DNA of 64,000 nucleotides. It comes from JAYZQT01 sp964412235 (GTDB lineage Bacteria > Pseudomonadota > Alphaproteobacteria > MPNO01 > UBA830). Every line of letters begins with the position of its first letter. Position 1 is the first letter of the stretch. The position numbers were made by a program, and so were the translations under genes. The stretch covers positions 1-64,000 of the forward strand of contig CAYPNT010000005.1 of NCBI GenBank assembly GCA_964412235.1, given 5' to 3'. Below the pieces are notes generated by a model. That model saw only the letters and a list, made by a program, of their open reading frames with translations, searched no databases and was not told where the DNA came from. This document shows positions 26,407 to 35,764 of the stretch, piece after piece.

Positions 26407-26435
26407 GGGGCGGCGTATAACGCCGCCCCATTTTT
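26407..26435 (+). terminator. Strong intrinsic terminator/attenuator between livK and livH
   Basis: Nine perfect GC-rich pairs (GGGGCGGCG at 26407-26415 with CGCCGCCCC at 26421-26429) surround the loop TATAA and are followed by ATTTTT. It lies 22 bases after the livK stop and about 50 before livH. It probably ends most transcripts and lets only a fraction continue into the permease and ATPase genes. Confidence 0.9.
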
Positions 26436-26485
26436 ACGACGTTTCCGTTCAAGTTTTTGTCGGGTCTAGCTAGAAGGGCTTACTG

Positions 26486-27388
26486 GTGGATTTTGAGCTT
26501 TTAATTGTAATTCTTGTGGATGGCCTGGTCTATTCGTCCTACCTTTTTTTGGTAGCCGTAGGCCTCACCGTGATCTTTGGGGTGCAAAAAGTATTAAACG
26601 TTACCCACGGGTCGTTTTATGCCTTTGGCGCGTACCTAGCGGCGTATCTAATTGGGCTTTGGTCCAGGGGTGGGTTGCCGGATGCGGGTGGTTTTTTGCT
26701 CATTTTAGTGAGTGCGCTGATACTAGGGCTCATACTTGGCATAATAATTGAGCGGGGATTGTTAAAGTTTCTGTATGACCGCGATGAGCATATTGTGGTT
26801 CTGGCGACGTTTGCGGCATTTCTGGTCCTTGAAGATGTTATATTGCTGATTTGGGGGACTGATCCCTATCTTGCGTTTCAACCGCTGGCACTACTTGGGA
26901 ATAGTGAAATAGTGGGCCTAATTTTTGATAACTACGCCTTAACAATGATAGCCTTGTCGTTTGTTGTGGCTTACGTCCTTTGGTACGGGTTAAATCGAAC
27001 CCAATTCGGACGCATTTTGCTTGCGGTTATATATGATCGAGAGATCAGTATGGCTATGGGCATAAATGTGACCAAGGTATTTTTGATCACATTTATTATT
27101 GGCACCTTCCTTGGTGCCCTCGGAGGCGCCTATCATGCGCCTATCATCTCGGTCCAGCCCGGCATCGGGGTTGAAGTAATTGTTTTGGCTTTTGCCGTCG
27201 TTGTGATCGGGGGTATGGGATCGATACCCGGAGCGCTTATCGGTTCAATTGTCGTGGGAATTGCGCGTGCCGCGGCTGTTCACCAACTACCGGAGATCGA
27301 GTTGTTTGTCATCTATGGCATAATGGCACTTGTGCTGATTTTCCGACCCGAGGGGCTGTTTGCTCCGATCAAGGCGAGGAAAATATGA
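26486..27388 (+). CDS. livH: LivH-type ABC permease
   Basis: The 300-residue membrane protein has eight or so hydrophobic spans and LivH landmarks: FLVAVGLTVIFGVQKVLNVTHGSFYAFGAY, RTQFGRILLAVIYDREISMAMGINVTKVF (cytoplasmic coupling loop) and AVVVIGGMGSIPGALIGSIVVG. The start is a GTG at 26486 with AGAAGGG upstream. Its stop overlaps the livM ATG (ATGA at 27385). It forms the inner-membrane channel with LivM. Confidence 0.88.
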   Translation: MDFELLIVILVDGLVYSSYLFLVAVGLTVIFGVQKVLNVTHGSFYAFGAYLAAYLIGLWSRGGLPDAGGFLLILVSALILGLILGIIIERGLLKFLYDRDEHIVVLATFAAFLVLEDVILLIWGTDPYLAFQPLALLGNSEIVGLIFDNYALTMIALSFVVAYVLWYGLNRTQFGRILLAVIYDREISMAMGINVTKVFLITFIIGTFLGALGGAYHAPIISVQPGIGVEVIVLAFAVVVIGGMGSIPGALIGSIVVGIARAAAVHQLPEIELFVIYGIMALVLIFRPEGLFAPIKARKI

Positions 27389-28383
27389 GCCGTCTATTGG
27401 ATAGAACTTTTTGGGGCCTGACCACAGGCCTTGTCTTTTTATTCCTATTAAACTTCTTCTTAGAAGAGTGGATGAGAACGATTGGTCTGCAGACCTTGGC
27501 ACGCGGCCTTGTGGCCATTGGACTACTTGTGCTGTGGCGAACGGGTATGGTCTCGTTTGGGCACGCGCTGTTCTTTGGGTTTGGAGCCTACACGGTTGCC
27601 ATGATGCAGATTGCTGGGGTGAATGACATCTTTGTTCTTCTTTTCTGTGGTACGGCGGTTGCTGGATTACTCGCCGTAGGCCTGGGTTTTCTTCTTAGGC
27701 AGTATCGAGCAATCTTTTTTGCACTCCTTAATATGGCGTTTTCGATGATTCTGTACGGTGTTCTTGCCAAGGTAGAATCCCTCGGATCGACTGACGGGAT
27801 CGGAATTTCTCAGGTCACATTCGCCGGTGTAAAGTTAGAGGGTGAGACCTATCGGATGGGGCTCTTTGTTATAGCGATTGTATTTGCCTATATCTCTGCG
27901 GTCGCTGCTCACTGGTATTTGAAATCCACGCTCGGCATGATGACAATGGCTGTTCGAGAAAACGAAATTAGGGTGGAATACCTTGGTTATTCCGCCGAGA
28001 AGGCAATCCACGCTAAATATATTATATCAGGTTTGCTGGCTGGAATGGGTGGTGTGATTATGGCGGTGACCGTCGGCCACGTCGATCCTGATTCTATGGT
28101 TTATTGGCCTGTTTCCGGCGACTTTGTTTTTATCACAATCCTTTCTGGGACCGGTAATGTTGGTGCAACCTTCATTGGTGCCTTGGTCTACGAATTGCTT
28201 AGGACCTATGCCTTTGAATTTGCACCGGAGATTTGGCAGTTAATTTTGGGTGGCGCACTGCTCTTAATTATCATGTTCCTTCCCGACGGCTTATGGTCGA
28301 TCCGCAGTGAGTGGCGAAATCGCAGAGCGATAGCGAAATCACGATCAAGCGAAGACCAGACAGCGGAGCAGGGCCATGACTAG
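27385..28383 (+). CDS. livM: LivM-type ABC permease
   Basis: The 332-residue membrane protein pairs with LivH. Landmarks are WRTGMVSFGHALFFGFGAYTVA, the cytoplasmic loop TMAVRENEIRVEYLGYSAEKAIHAKYIISGLLAGMGG and ILSGTGNVGATFIGALVYELL near the C-terminus. A basic, polar tail after the last span (RNRRAIAKSRSSEDQ) projects into the cytoplasm. Start overlaps the livH stop; its own stop overlaps the livG start by eight bases, giving tight translational coupling. Confidence 0.88.
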   Translation: MSRLLDRTFWGLTTGLVFLFLLNFFLEEWMRTIGLQTLARGLVAIGLLVLWRTGMVSFGHALFFGFGAYTVAMMQIAGVNDIFVLLFCGTAVAGLLAVGLGFLLRQYRAIFFALLNMAFSMILYGVLAKVESLGSTDGIGISQVTFAGVKLEGETYRMGLFVIAIVFAYISAVAAHWYLKSTLGMMTMAVRENEIRVEYLGYSAEKAIHAKYIISGLLAGMGGVIMAVTVGHVDPDSMVYWPVSGDFVFITILSGTGNVGATFIGALVYELLRTYAFEFAPEIWQLILGGALLLIIMFLPDGLWSIRSEWRNRRAIAKSRSSEDQTAEQGHD

Positions 28384-29158
28384 AGTTCTCGAAGTCCATG
28401 ATCTGGAAAAGAATTTCGGGGGTGTGGTCGCGGCCCACAATATTACTGTTAACGTTGATGAAGGGGAAACTATTGGCATAATCGGCGCCAACGGCGCCGG
28501 TAAGACGACGTTCGTAAATATGGTAACGGGTTACCTACCACCCTCCGCTGGGACAATAGAATTTCTCGGTCAGAATGTCGTCGGGATGCGACCTCGAGAG
28601 GTTACCAAACTCGGCCTCTGCCGGTCATTCCAGGTTCCGCAAGTTTTTCTCTCTGAAACCGTTTTTGACAACATGCTGGTGGCTTACGGTATAGCAGAGC
28701 GGTCGGGTTGGGGGCTGTTGACACCTTTGCACACGGAAGATCGTGAACAGAGGGTAGATGCGCACTTAAGACGATATCAAATATCGGATTATCGAGATAC
28801 GGCTGCGGCAGCGCTTCCACAGGGTGTTCGTAAATTATTGGACATTGCTATGGCAACTGTCCGGAACCCTAAACTTATTATGTTGGACGAGCCCACGAGC
28901 GGTATTAGTGTTGAGGAAAAGTTTGGTTTGATGGACATCATCATGCAGGCCCTGCGGGAGGAAGAGACCACGGTCATGTTTATTGAACATGATATGGAAA
29001 TTGTTGAGCGTTTTGTCGACCGTGTGTGGGCTTTTTACCAGGGGGAGATCATCTGTGATGCACCTACCGCCGCGGCTATGGTTGACGATAAAGTACGCGA
29101 GTTCGTCATAGGGCAGGAGTATCACCCCGCTCACGTCGAGGGAGACACTGATGCTTAA
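28376..29158 (+). CDS. livG: LivG-type ABC transporter ATPase
   Basis: The 260-residue protein has Walker A (GANGAGKTTFVNMVTG), Walker B (LIMLDEPTSG) and the switch His (FIEHDMEIVE). The signature motif is ALPQGVRKLLDIAMA instead of the usual LSGGQ form; this variant recurs in one LivG subgroup, as I recall, and the replacement of the signature Ser by Pro is notable for ATP hydrolysis at one of the two sites. It forms a heterodimer with LivF. Confidence 0.88.
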   Translation: MTRVLEVHDLEKNFGGVVAAHNITVNVDEGETIGIIGANGAGKTTFVNMVTGYLPPSAGTIEFLGQNVVGMRPREVTKLGLCRSFQVPQVFLSETVFDNMLVAYGIAERSGWGLLTPLHTEDREQRVDAHLRRYQISDYRDTAAAALPQGVRKLLDIAMATVRNPKLIMLDEPTSGISVEEKFGLMDIIMQALREEETTVMFIEHDMEIVERFVDRVWAFYQGEIICDAPTAAAMVDDKVREFVIGQEYHPAHVEGDTDA

Positions 29159-29795
29159 AGTTGAGGGTATCGACGTAAATATTGGGGCAACCCCTATCCT
29201 TCGCGGTGTGTCCCTTGAAGTCCCATCTGGCACGATGTGCGGGCTAATTGGTCGAAACGGTGCTGGAAAGACAACCTTTATGAGGGCGGTTATGGGCGCC
29301 CTCGGGTTGCGAAAAGGCCAAATAGAGTTTGACGGTGAAAAACTGCACGAGGCTCCTGCCCACCAGAGAGCACATATCGGTATTGGTTTTATGCCCGAAG
29401 ACCGTCGCTTAGTGCCTCAGTTGACGGCGGAGGAGAATATTCTTTTGCCGACTTGGACAACTAAACAGCAAGGGGCAGACGAGCGCTTGGCCTGGATTTA
29501 CAAGTTAATGCCTGAAGTGGAGGAGTTTCGTAATCGTGGGTCTACAGAACTTTCTGGTGGTCAACAAAAGTTCGTTGCGTTTGCCAGAGCTCTAATGGTT
29601 GGCACTAAGTTCTTGATGCTCGATGAGCCCTCGGAGGGTATTGCCCCCGTATTCGCTCAGCGGATGGTCGAAATTATTAAAAGCCTAAAAGAAGAGGGTG
29701 AATCTGTCCTCGTCGCTGAATCAAATGACAAACATATTAAGGAATTACTCGATCGTTCCTTTGTGATTGAACGCGGTTCAATCATAAATGCCTAA
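29151..29795 (+). CDS. livF: LivF-type ABC transporter ATPase
   Basis: The 214-residue protein carries Walker A (GRNGAGKTTFMRAV), a canonical signature (LSGGQQKFVAFARAL), Walker B (FLMLDEPSEG) and, at the switch position, VLVAESN in place of a His, as usual in LivF. It is about 20 residues shorter than typical LivF (about 235), mostly at the C-terminus. The start overlaps the livG stop by eight bases. A six-pair hairpin (GTGGCA/TGCCAC at 29801-29818) follows the stop but lacks a T tract. Confidence 0.87.
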   Translation: MLKVEGIDVNIGATPILRGVSLEVPSGTMCGLIGRNGAGKTTFMRAVMGALGLRKGQIEFDGEKLHEAPAHQRAHIGIGFMPEDRRLVPQLTAEENILLPTWTTKQQGADERLAWIYKLMPEVEEFRNRGSTELSGGQQKFVAFARALMVGTKFLMLDEPSEGIAPVFAQRMVEIIKSLKEEGESVLVAESNDKHIKELLDRSFVIERGSIINA

Positions 29796-29964
29796 TCTCT
29801 GTGGCATTTATTTGCCACCAAATCCTGCCACCGGAATTTGTTATTAGGGGTTTTGGTTGGCCTTTAAGGTTTGGCCAGCCTGCAGGCTTTGGTACCGTAG
29901 CCACTGCATTATATTAGTCCGCGAGTTTTGTTTGTTGTGGTATGACAATTAGGATTAAATTTTT

Positions 29965-30921
29965 ATGTGGGTTGTAACGGGGCCCCTGGGCTCTACCTAC
30001 GCGGCGGTACCGCCGTCTATTCGTGGTGTGATTTTTATGATGATCGCGGGCTTAGGCGTCGTCGCAATGAATGTATCAGTGCGCCAGATAGCAGACGATA
30101 TTCACCCTTTTATGATCGGTTTCTTTAGGCATGTCTTTGGGGTTGCGTTGTTGGCTCCGTTTTTTCTTCGACCAGGCCACAATCCCTTCCGCACAAACCA
30201 ACTACCCTTGCACGGGCTCCGAGCGTTTTTCAATGTGATAGCGATGCTCGCTTACTTTGTAGCACTCACCATGGAACCCTTGGCGAAGGTCGTAGCCCTA
30301 ACCTTTACTGCGCCGCTACTAGCAACCCTCGGGGCAATATTGATACTTGGAGAAAAGGTTACCAGGGCGCGCTATTTAGCACTGGTTATTGGCCTCGCAG
30401 GCGCATTGATAATCCTCCGGCCATGGGCTGTGGAAATTAGTGTAGGATCAATGCTTCTACTTTTATCCGCAGCGACATGGGCTGCCGCACTGGTTGTAAT
30501 TAAGGTGCTATCGCGCCATGATTCTCCAATCACGATTGCCTTATATGCATCCCTTCTGCAGTTGCCCTTTTCTTTTGTCGCGTCTCTGTTTTATTGGCAA
30601 TGGCCAACGCTGCACGAATTAATGATAATCGTGTTAATCGCTGTATTCGGCAGTACAACTCAAATCTGTCTTGCGCAGGCCTTTCGTGAGGCTGACGCAA
30701 CGGTCGTTCTGCCTGCTGACTTTACAAAACTCGTATTCGCCGGGCTCGCAGGGTGGCTCTTCTTTGCAGAATTGCCCGAAATATGGATCTGGGTCGGTGG
30801 TACCATCGTATTTATCGGCGTTTTCCTTAACGCATGGTTTGAAAAACAAGCTCGTCCCATGAGTTCCACCATTGCATCACGTGCCAAAAGCCCGCAAAGT
30901 AAAAGTAATGACGCTAAGTAG
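29965..30921 (+). CDS. EamA/DMT-superfamily membrane transporter
   Basis: The 318-residue protein has two five-helix EamA halves: VIFMMIAGLGVVAMNVSVRQIADD in the first, and LVVIKVLSRHDSPITIALYASLLQL opening the second. Like the other copies it has a charged loop (GEKVTRARYLALVIGLAGALIILRP) between halves and a polar, Lys-rich C-terminal tail. It lies twenty bases upstream of a formamidase-like hydrolase on the same strand, so the two may share a message. The exported or imported compound is unknown. Confidence 0.85.
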   Translation: MWVVTGPLGSTYAAVPPSIRGVIFMMIAGLGVVAMNVSVRQIADDIHPFMIGFFRHVFGVALLAPFFLRPGHNPFRTNQLPLHGLRAFFNVIAMLAYFVALTMEPLAKVVALTFTAPLLATLGAILILGEKVTRARYLALVIGLAGALIILRPWAVEISVGSMLLLLSAATWAAALVVIKVLSRHDSPITIALYASLLQLPFSFVASLFYWQWPTLHELMIIVLIAVFGSTTQICLAQAFREADATVVLPADFTKLVFAGLAGWLFFAELPEIWIWVGGTIVFIGVFLNAWFEKQARPMSSTIASRAKSPQSKSNDAK

Positions 30922-30941
30922 AAAGAAAGTGAAAAACTACG

Positions 30942-31805
30942 ATGAATAAAATTGTTTGGGGAAACTTTACGCAAGAGGAACTCGATAAGAATTACGACCA
31001 ATCATCATTGGTCCCAAACGTTGATGAGTTAATGGAACAAACCGCGGCGGACAGTGCTAAGATTCGCGAGGAGCTGGAACATATTCCTAATGTGTCGTAC
31101 GGACCGTCAGTTCTTGAGAGGCTCGATATTTTTCCCGTTGAGAACAAGGGAGCACCTGTTGCGATTTACCATCATGGCGGTGCATGGATCAGGTCCAGTA
31201 AGGATCAGTGTTCTTATGCTGCTCCCGGGCTTGTGGCGGCTGGCGTTAATGTATTGGTTTTGGATTTTGCACTAGCGCCAGCTGTATCGCTCGATGAAAT
31301 TGTGCGGCAAAACCGAGCAGCGATTGCGTGGACATGGCACAATGCTGAAAACTACGGCTGGGACAGAAACCAAATACATTGTATCGGGCATTCTTCAGGC
31401 GGCCACATTTGCGGAATGATGCAAGTTACCGACTGGGAAAAAAATTACGGATTACCTGCCAATGTCGTCAAAAGTGCTGCTGCTTGCAGTGGCATGTATG
31501 ATCTGGAGCCGGTTAGGTTCAGCCACCGAAATACCTACCTCGACTTGACCGAAAAAGGGGCAGTGCGCAATAGCTCTATAAAGCATCTTCCGAGTTATGG
31601 GCCTCCTTTGACAATGGCTTGGGGCACAGGGGAGCTAGAGGAATTTCAACGTCAGAGCCGTGATTTTGCGGCAGCATGGGCCAATGCGGGTCACCACGTT
31701 GATACGTTCGTTATGGAAGGGTTAAACCATTTTGAGGTTGGCCGGGAGATGTTTAATCCGGACCAGCCTGTGTTTCATAACATTATCCAGAATATTCGCG
31801 TTTAG
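30942..31805 (+). CDS. Alpha/beta hydrolase, kynurenine-formamidase/carboxylesterase-like
   Basis: The 287-residue protein has the HGG oxyanion motif at residues 77-82 (HHGGAW) and the nucleophile Ser151 in IGHSSGGH, with the likely base His in MEGLNHFEVG. This combination and length match BD-FAE/arylformamidase-type enzymes, which hydrolyse N-formylkynurenine or small esters. The N-terminus (TQEELDKNYDQSSLVPN) is also typical of that group, where it precedes the hydrolase core. It is downstream of an EamA transporter gene and could be co-transcribed with it. No other kynurenine-pathway gene is in the window, so the formamidase label is only by resemblance. Confidence 0.82.
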   Translation: MNKIVWGNFTQEELDKNYDQSSLVPNVDELMEQTAADSAKIREELEHIPNVSYGPSVLERLDIFPVENKGAPVAIYHHGGAWIRSSKDQCSYAAPGLVAAGVNVLVLDFALAPAVSLDEIVRQNRAAIAWTWHNAENYGWDRNQIHCIGHSSGGHICGMMQVTDWEKNYGLPANVVKSAAACSGMYDLEPVRFSHRNTYLDLTEKGAVRNSSIKHLPSYGPPLTMAWGTGELEEFQRQSRDFAAAWANAGHHVDTFVMEGLNHFEVGREMFNPDQPVFHNIIQNIRV

Positions 31806-31848
31806 TTGTGTCATTAGATTATAGAACATCGTGTTTAAGTAATATTGG

Positions 31849-32565
31849 TTATTCTTCCCGCCCGTAACAGTGAAGATTTGCGCCATTTTCGCGCAACCAA
31901 ATTTTCGCTTTGCCCGGCTCAATACAGAGTTTTTCGACAAGAGCCCAAAAGGCTTCGCTATGATTATGTTCCTCTAAATGTGCGACCTCGTGCGCTACCA
32001 CATAATTAAGAACCGGTTCCGGCGCCATAACAATCCGCCAGGAAAAATTTAAATTTCCCGATCGCGAACAACTGCCCCATCGAGATTTAGTGTCCCGCAA
32101 AGTGATCCGCCTCGGGCTGCAATTGATCTTCGTGGCTAAGGCAAGTGCCCGTGGCCTTATTTCCTTGAGAGCGCGTTCTCGGAACCACCGTCGGACACGT
32201 CCGCTTAAGGTGTCTTCCCGGCCGCCCACTATTAGTTCCGTTCCCTTCAAAAGGGGGAGTGATGAATGGTTCTTAATACGCCTTATAGTTATATCCTGAC
32301 CGAGTAACGGTACGGTTGCGCCTTCGACAAATGGAATCCCTGAACGGACCTCGGATAGTTGCTTAGAAACCCAGTCTGTTTGTGTATTGGCAAAACTGAT
32401 GCCGTCTTTTTCTGTCGCTCCGGGCGGCAAAACAATTTCTACCAGACCGTCATATTTTCCTACATGTAATAAAATTCTACGGGCCCGCGGATTGCACCGT
32501 ATCTTGAGCGGTACGTTATTTTGCCCGTCGAGCAGTAAATAATTGGGAATTGTTTTATCCGTCAT
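31849..32565 (-). CDS. YgjP/UPF0213-type (SprT-like) zinc metallopeptidase
   Basis: The 238-residue protein carries the zinc-peptidase motif HEVAHLEEHNHSEAFW near the C-terminus, with the RWGSCS segment (DTKSRWGSCSRSGNLNFSWRIV) that marks the YgjP family (DUF45). It lacks a signal peptide and acts in the cytoplasm; the physiological substrate is unknown. The start is the ATG at 32565, which overlaps the stop of the upstream MFS gene as ATGA; a longer open frame extending to 32889 is only a shadow of that gene. Family proteins often lie near housekeeping genes; here it is coupled to a permease. Confidence 0.85.
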   Translation of the reverse strand: MTDKTIPNYLLLDGQNNVPLKIRCNPRARRILLHVGKYDGLVEIVLPPGATEKDGISFANTQTDWVSKQLSEVRSGIPFVEGATVPLLGQDITIRRIKNHSSLPLLKGTELIVGGREDTLSGRVRRWFRERALKEIRPRALALATKINCSPRRITLRDTKSRWGSCSRSGNLNFSWRIVMAPEPVLNYVVAHEVAHLEEHNHSEAFWALVEKLCIEPGKAKIWLRENGANLHCYGREE

Positions 32566-33974
32566 ACTTTCACGCCTGGTTTTAGGACGTACATTCGAAG
32601 GACGCAAAGGGTCCCGGCTAGTGGAACAAGAGCGCCCAATCCAAAAACCCAGACGAGTATCTCGCTGATTTGTCTTGCGTCTATATTTTGGTCCATGCCG
32701 GCTGCATTTGCGATTAGTCCGGCCATGGCTGCGCCGTATGCAATTCCGATTGAACGCATTGCCGGTGCAGAACTTGCCGTTATTTGAGATTCGGCGTTGC
32801 CGGCCGCCGCAAAGGCCCACGAAATTGAATGGACGTTGGTCATGCCCACCCCAATACCGGCAAATATCATCAACGCACTGACCAACCATATTGAGTCAAG
32901 ATTTAAAGTAAGTGCGATACCAAGAATCGAAATTGACGTAAGTGCTAATCCCATTGCACAGGCAAATTTTCCCCACCAATCATTCCAGCCCGCTGTTCCT
33001 ATAGAGCCTATCGTCCAAGCGATCGAAAACACGGTTAACAAGTACCCGATCCATAGGGGGCTTAATCCGTGAATTTCTTTTAATGCCAAGGGCATGAAAA
33101 TTGTTAATGGCGTATATGATGCCGACAGTAACAAAAAAACCCAAAAAGCCGTGCCTATAGGTGCGAATAATGACAAAACTCGTTGCGGAAGCAAACTATC
33201 TCCCGCACGATCCAAACGGAGCGTTAGCCATAGGGAGAGAATACCACCCAAAATTAACGCGGCGCGCCAAATAAAATGTTCGAATTGGCCTGATGCTCCA
33301 ACCATTATTACCGATGCTGCTAGTAAGGTTAATCGTCGGAATGGCAAGCGGTGGCGATCGCCGGGATCGCCGTCTGGAATCACACGCCAAGCGGCTATTA
33401 TGAAGACAACGGTAATTGCGCTGGTAGTAAGGAATGCTCCGCGCCAAATACCGATACTACCCCAAATACCGCCAATTATAGGACCTAAGACCGATGCTAT
33501 ACTCCACGTGGTGGTGATAGTTGCGAGCGCGCGCGTGCGGAGTTTTCCCGTATATAAATCGTTCACTAATGTATATGACTGGGACATAAGCAGCCCTCCG
33601 CCAATACCCTCCAGCATTCGAAAACACAACAAGATGAGCATATTGGGCGCAATGGCACACCCAAGCGCTCCAAATAGAAATATAAATCCACTTGCTAAAT
33701 AACTTTTGCGTCGCCCATAGACAGACCGTGCATAACGGCCCGAAGCCGCGCCGACAACGGTACCAACCATGTAGAGCATTGTTGTCCACGCATAAAACTC
33801 TACACCGCCAATTTCCTTAACCACTGCTGGCATCACTGTCGCTATTACGAAAATATCAATAGCGTGAACCCCGATACCAATGTTCAGGAGCACAGTATAG
33901 ATTCCACGGATACCGCGGAACATTTCGGCCCAACCCGTGGTTTCTTCTGTCTTCTCGTCTTGCGCTTCGACCAT
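32562..33974 (-). CDS. MFS efflux permease, DHA2/EmrB-like
   Basis: The 470-residue protein has about fourteen hydrophobic segments, as expected for the DHA2 drug:H+ antiporter group. The loop GRYARSVYGRRKSYLASG after helix 2 and GGGLLMSQSYTLVNDLY in helix 4 are typical, and GPIIGGIWGS resembles the antiporter motif C. It probably exports a hydrophobic or acidic compound. Its stop overlaps the start of the YgjP-like peptidase gene. The gene is divergent from the second LLM oxidoreductase by 84 bases, but no regulator lies nearby. Confidence 0.83.
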   Translation of the reverse strand: MVEAQDEKTEETTGWAEMFRGIRGIYTVLLNIGIGVHAIDIFVIATVMPAVVKEIGGVEFYAWTTMLYMVGTVVGAASGRYARSVYGRRKSYLASGFIFLFGALGCAIAPNMLILLCFRMLEGIGGGLLMSQSYTLVNDLYTGKLRTRALATITTTWSIASVLGPIIGGIWGSIGIWRGAFLTTSAITVVFIIAAWRVIPDGDPGDRHRLPFRRLTLLAASVIMVGASGQFEHFIWRAALILGGILSLWLTLRLDRAGDSLLPQRVLSLFAPIGTAFWVFLLLSASYTPLTIFMPLALKEIHGLSPLWIGYLLTVFSIAWTIGSIGTAGWNDWWGKFACAMGLALTSISILGIALTLNLDSIWLVSALMIFAGIGVGMTNVHSISWAFAAAGNAESQITASSAPAMRSIGIAYGAAMAGLIANAAGMDQNIDARQISEILVWVFGLGALVPLAGTLCVLRMYVLKPGVKV

Positions 33975-34058
33975 GTCTTTATTTTAGGGTGTGAATTCCA
34001 GAATCCCTAATAAGACAATACTCGCGAAGGTGCATAGAATTTGGTACTTCATAGTGCT

Positions 34059-35078
34059 ATGCCAATACTTAGTGTGCTTGATCAGTCCCCAATTCGTTCA
34101 GGTTGTACACCTGCCGAAGCTTTGCAAGAAACCCTCGAACTTGCTCAAGTTTGCGATCGCCTTGGATATTACAGGTATTGGCTGGCGGAACACCACTCAA
34201 CAGGTGGGCTTGCAGGGTCTGCGCCAGAGGTGCTTATTGGCCAGGTTGCGTCTTGCACGGATAGTCTTCGTGTTGGCTCTGGCGGTGTGATGTTGAGTCA
34301 TTATTCATCATTGAAGGTGGCTGAGAATTTTCGCATGCTTGAGGCTTTATATCCTGGCCGAATAGATCTCGGTATCGGACGTGCCCCAGGGTCTGACGGC
34401 TTGACAGCAGGCGCATTAGCTCACGGTCCTGGTGCTCTTGGTATCGAACATTTTCCAGCGCAAATCCGCGATGTTCGGGCGTGGCTAACGGGCGAAATGC
34501 CGAGTGATCATCCGTTCAAACAGGTCACTGCAATGCCGACGGGTGAGACAATTCCTGAGATTTGGTTGCTTGGATCGAGTGACCAGTCTGCTGCTTACGC
34601 TGCATACTTTGGAATGGCGTTTTCGTTTGCGCATTTTATTAATTCGAATGGTGGTCCCATGGTTATGGAGGCTTATAGACGTCACTTTGAAGCCACCGAG
34701 CAACTGCCTAAACCTCGGGGTTCTATCGGCATATTCGTAATATGTGCAGAGACCCAGGACGAAGCTATAGAACTTCGTTGGAGCCGTGATTTATGGACAT
34801 TGCGGCTTCGAACCGGCAAAACGGGCCCTGTTCCAACTGTAGAGGAAGCTAAGAGCTATCCCTACACGGATCAAGAATGGGCGATCGTCCAAAGTAACCG
34901 ATCGCGGACCATCGCAGGTGATCCCGAGCAATGTGCTACAGAAATTCGGAAATTGGGTGAGGTCTATGAGGTTGAAGAGTTTGTTATTGTTACGATTTGT
35001 GATGATTTTAACGCGCGCCGGCATTCATATGAGTTACTTGCCGAAGCTTTCGCTCTTGGTCCTGCAAAGGCGTCATAG
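34059..35078 (+). CDS. LLM-class flavin-dependent oxidoreductase (MsnO8-like)
   Basis: The 339-residue protein begins ILSVLDQSPIRSG, the standard start of the MsnO8/YhbW-type luciferase-like group, followed by YRYWLAEHHSTGGLAGSAPEVLIGQVAS. The middle holds VGSGGVMLSHYSSLKVAENFRMLEALYPGRIDLGIGRAPG, the flavin-binding core. The start is the ATG at 34059; an upstream TTG at 34041 gives non-family residues. YhbW-like proteins are poorly characterised; they use FMN and O2, or act as quinone-linked reductases. The gene is on its own between the MFS gene and the hypothetical upstream of queA. Confidence 0.85.
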   Translation: MPILSVLDQSPIRSGCTPAEALQETLELAQVCDRLGYYRYWLAEHHSTGGLAGSAPEVLIGQVASCTDSLRVGSGGVMLSHYSSLKVAENFRMLEALYPGRIDLGIGRAPGSDGLTAGALAHGPGALGIEHFPAQIRDVRAWLTGEMPSDHPFKQVTAMPTGETIPEIWLLGSSDQSAAYAAYFGMAFSFAHFINSNGGPMVMEAYRRHFEATEQLPKPRGSIGIFVICAETQDEAIELRWSRDLWTLRLRTGKTGPVPTVEEAKSYPYTDQEWAIVQSNRSRTIAGDPEQCATEIRKLGEVYEVEEFVIVTICDDFNARRHSYELLAEAFALGPAKAS

Positions 35079-35231
35079 CAATGCCGATTAGGGTGTTATT
35101 ATTACACTTGGTTTCATTTCTGAACAAAGTTAAAGATGTCAAAAAGTTCATTCGCAGTAGCAGTTTTTTTACAGTGCCTTAACCATTCAAGAACGACTTG
35201 ACGTATACACATAAAGGAAACAGATTTTACA

Positions 35232-35729
35232 ATGTCAGAAAGCCTTATATTTGCCCTTGTCATCGGGTTGACCGTCTACCTGTTTATGCGTCGACTACGG
35301 GCGATTAAACGTGATAGACAAATACGCGCGGAAAATACGGGGGAGGGGACCTCCCAGGCCGATCCGGGTAGTATGCCGCGGATTGGGTCACCCGGAACGA
35401 TTACGCGAGATCAAATCAAGTTATTAAAGGAATATGATTTTGAGCCGTCCCGAATATGGAGCGAGGAGGAAGCTCAACTTATATTGGACACTGTGACTTA
35501 CTTACGCTCAGTGATATATAATTCTACGCAAGAGAAAGATCCGCCTATTGATGTGCAAAATAATATTCTCAAATTTATTCTCACTGATGACGCGCTTAGA
35601 GACTACGTGTACCAATGGGGAATGAATCGCACACGTGATGACGAAGCCAAAACAACGACTGAACTTCCGCGCGACGAATATTACATACGTGTAGAAGCCG
35701 CTGTTATGGAGCAGTGGGAGGATTCGTGA
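35232..35729 (+). CDS. Hypothetical protein with one N-terminal membrane helix
   Basis: The 165-residue protein begins with a single hydrophobic segment (IFALVIGLTVYLFM), then Arg/Lys-rich residues (RRLRAIKRDRQIR), which predicts an N-out, C-in single-pass membrane protein. The rest is polar with a helical pattern from about residue 60. I do not recognise the family. The gene ends about 35 bases before the queA start and could be in the same transcript, so it may serve as an accessory to tRNA-modification or be unrelated. A purine-rich stretch (AAAGGAAACA) precedes the ATG. Confidence 0.6.
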   Translation: MSESLIFALVIGLTVYLFMRRLRAIKRDRQIRAENTGEGTSQADPGSMPRIGSPGTITRDQIKLLKEYDFEPSRIWSEEEAQLILDTVTYLRSVIYNSTQEKDPPIDVQNNILKFILTDDALRDYVYQWGMNRTRDDEAKTTTELPRDEYYIRVEAAVMEQWEDS

Positions 35730-35764
35730 GTGGATCTGAAGAAATGGTTTGTTCGAGGAAAAAT

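Noticed and set aside
29801..29818. GTGGCA/TGCCAC hairpin as an intrinsic terminator of the Liv operon
   Set aside because: It lacks a T tract; it could still act with Rho, but this cannot be shown.
30942..31805. Kynurenine pathway operon
   Set aside because: Only the formamidase-like gene is present; no kynureninase or tryptophan dioxygenase lies in the window.
33094..33702. Long frame antisense to the MFS gene
   Set aside because: It is fully opposite a clear MFS coding region and has no recognisable protein pattern.
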